The position numbers and the translations under genes are program-made. Below are positions 5,992 to 6,082 of a stretch of DNA of 6,082 bases, one piece after another. The notes beneath the pieces were generated by a model. It searched no databases. It was not told the origin of the DNA and saw only the letters and a list, made by a program, of their open reading frames with translations. The DNA comes from an uncultured Ruminococcus sp. Lineage in GTDB: Bacteria; Bacillota; Clostridia; Oscillospirales; Ruminococcaceae. Numbering within the stretch: the first letter of the stretch is position 1; every line of letters begins with the position of its first letter. The DNA is taken from positions 1 through 6,082 of the forward strand of contig UQQA01000140.1 of assembly GCA_900543105.1 (NCBI GenBank), in the 5' to 3' direction.

Positions 5992-6020
5992 ATTATATCT
6001 TAAAATAGCGCTAAAGTCAA
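5992..6020 (-). promoter_or_regulatory. Predicted sigma-A-type promoter of nfnAB
   Basis: On the minus strand, TTGACT (6020-6015) and a perfect TATAAT (5997-5992) are separated by 17 nt, close to ideal consensus. Transcription would start near 5985, leaving a leader of about 55 nt. The upstream DNA is very AT-rich, as in UP elements. Confidence 0.82.
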
Positions 6021-6042
6021 CAATTTAAATATAAATATTGAC
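6016..6042. promoter_or_regulatory. Imperfect AT-rich dyad overlapping the nfn -35 box
   Basis: This 27-bp segment begins GTCAA and ends TTGAC, and pairs at 10 of 13 positions about its centre. It overlaps the -35 box and could be a regulator site, but AT-rich DNA gives such dyads by chance. Its minus-strand form begins like a segment near 94-119 upstream of the GH25 gene. Confidence 0.3.
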
Positions 6043-6082
6043 TAACTTTTTGTTCAATTGTCAATGATAGGTGACACTTTCT

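Noticed and set aside
6059..6064. Second upstream -35 box for nfnAB (TTGACA on the minus strand)
   Set aside because: The hexamer is perfect, but at 17-nt spacing the -10 position reads TCAATA, a poor match; the downstream promoter is far better.
6043..6082. Possible divergent plus-strand promoter at the right edge (TTGACT at 6038-6043, TGTCA/TGACA inverted pair at 6059-6076)
   Set aside because: No acceptable -10 box occurs at 16-18 nt spacing, the inverted arms are only 5 bp, and the window ends before any gene could be seen.

Overview
The window carries five complete protein-coding genes in two convergent operons, separated by a compact repeat element with a bidirectional terminator inside it. 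The protein families, strong AAGGAGG-type ribosome binding sites, near-consensus sigma-A-type promoters and AT-rich intergenic DNA suggest an anaerobic Bacillota (Clostridia), plausibly a gut or rumen Oscillospiraceae/Ruminococcus-like bacterium. The phylum-level inference is reasonable; the family-level one is a guess.

Left operon (+ strand, 127-3536): a promoter (TTGCAA, 17 nt, TATACT) drives a membrane-anchored GH25 muramidase (197-1246), a LacX-type aldose 1-epimerase family protein (1261-2124) and a FapA/DUF342-family protein (2145-3536). Gaps are 14 and 20 nt and each gene has its own ribosome binding site, so they are probably co-transcribed. The link between these three functions is not obvious; cell-envelope or sugar metabolism is the loosest common theme.

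Right operon (- strand, 6020-3692): a near-perfect promoter (TTGACT, 17 nt, TATAAT) drives nfnA (5930-5088) and nfnB (5086-3692), separated by 1 nt. Together they encode the flavin-based electron-bifurcating NADH-dependent reduced ferredoxin:NADP+ oxidoreductase, which supplies NADPH in fermentative anaerobes. The adjacent nfnA argues against calling nfnB a glutamate synthase small subunit.

Between the operons (3535-3700) lies a 166-bp element with inverted terminal repeats built from a 7-bp unit (TAATGCG), a 9-bp hairpin and a 16-bp perfect-stem terminator. A second, inverted, partial copy of its left end lies at 18-58, so the family is dispersed. The element supplies the stop codons of both convergent genes. 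Its 7-bp period places TAA in all three frames for translation entering from either side. This is the most unusual feature of the window.

No stretch longer than 300 bases lacks a gene. The gaps are 1-196 (repeat copy plus promoter), 3537-3691 (the element) and 5931-6082 (nfn promoter and leader). I saw no tRNA, rRNA, CRISPR array, transposase or obvious new enzymatic system.
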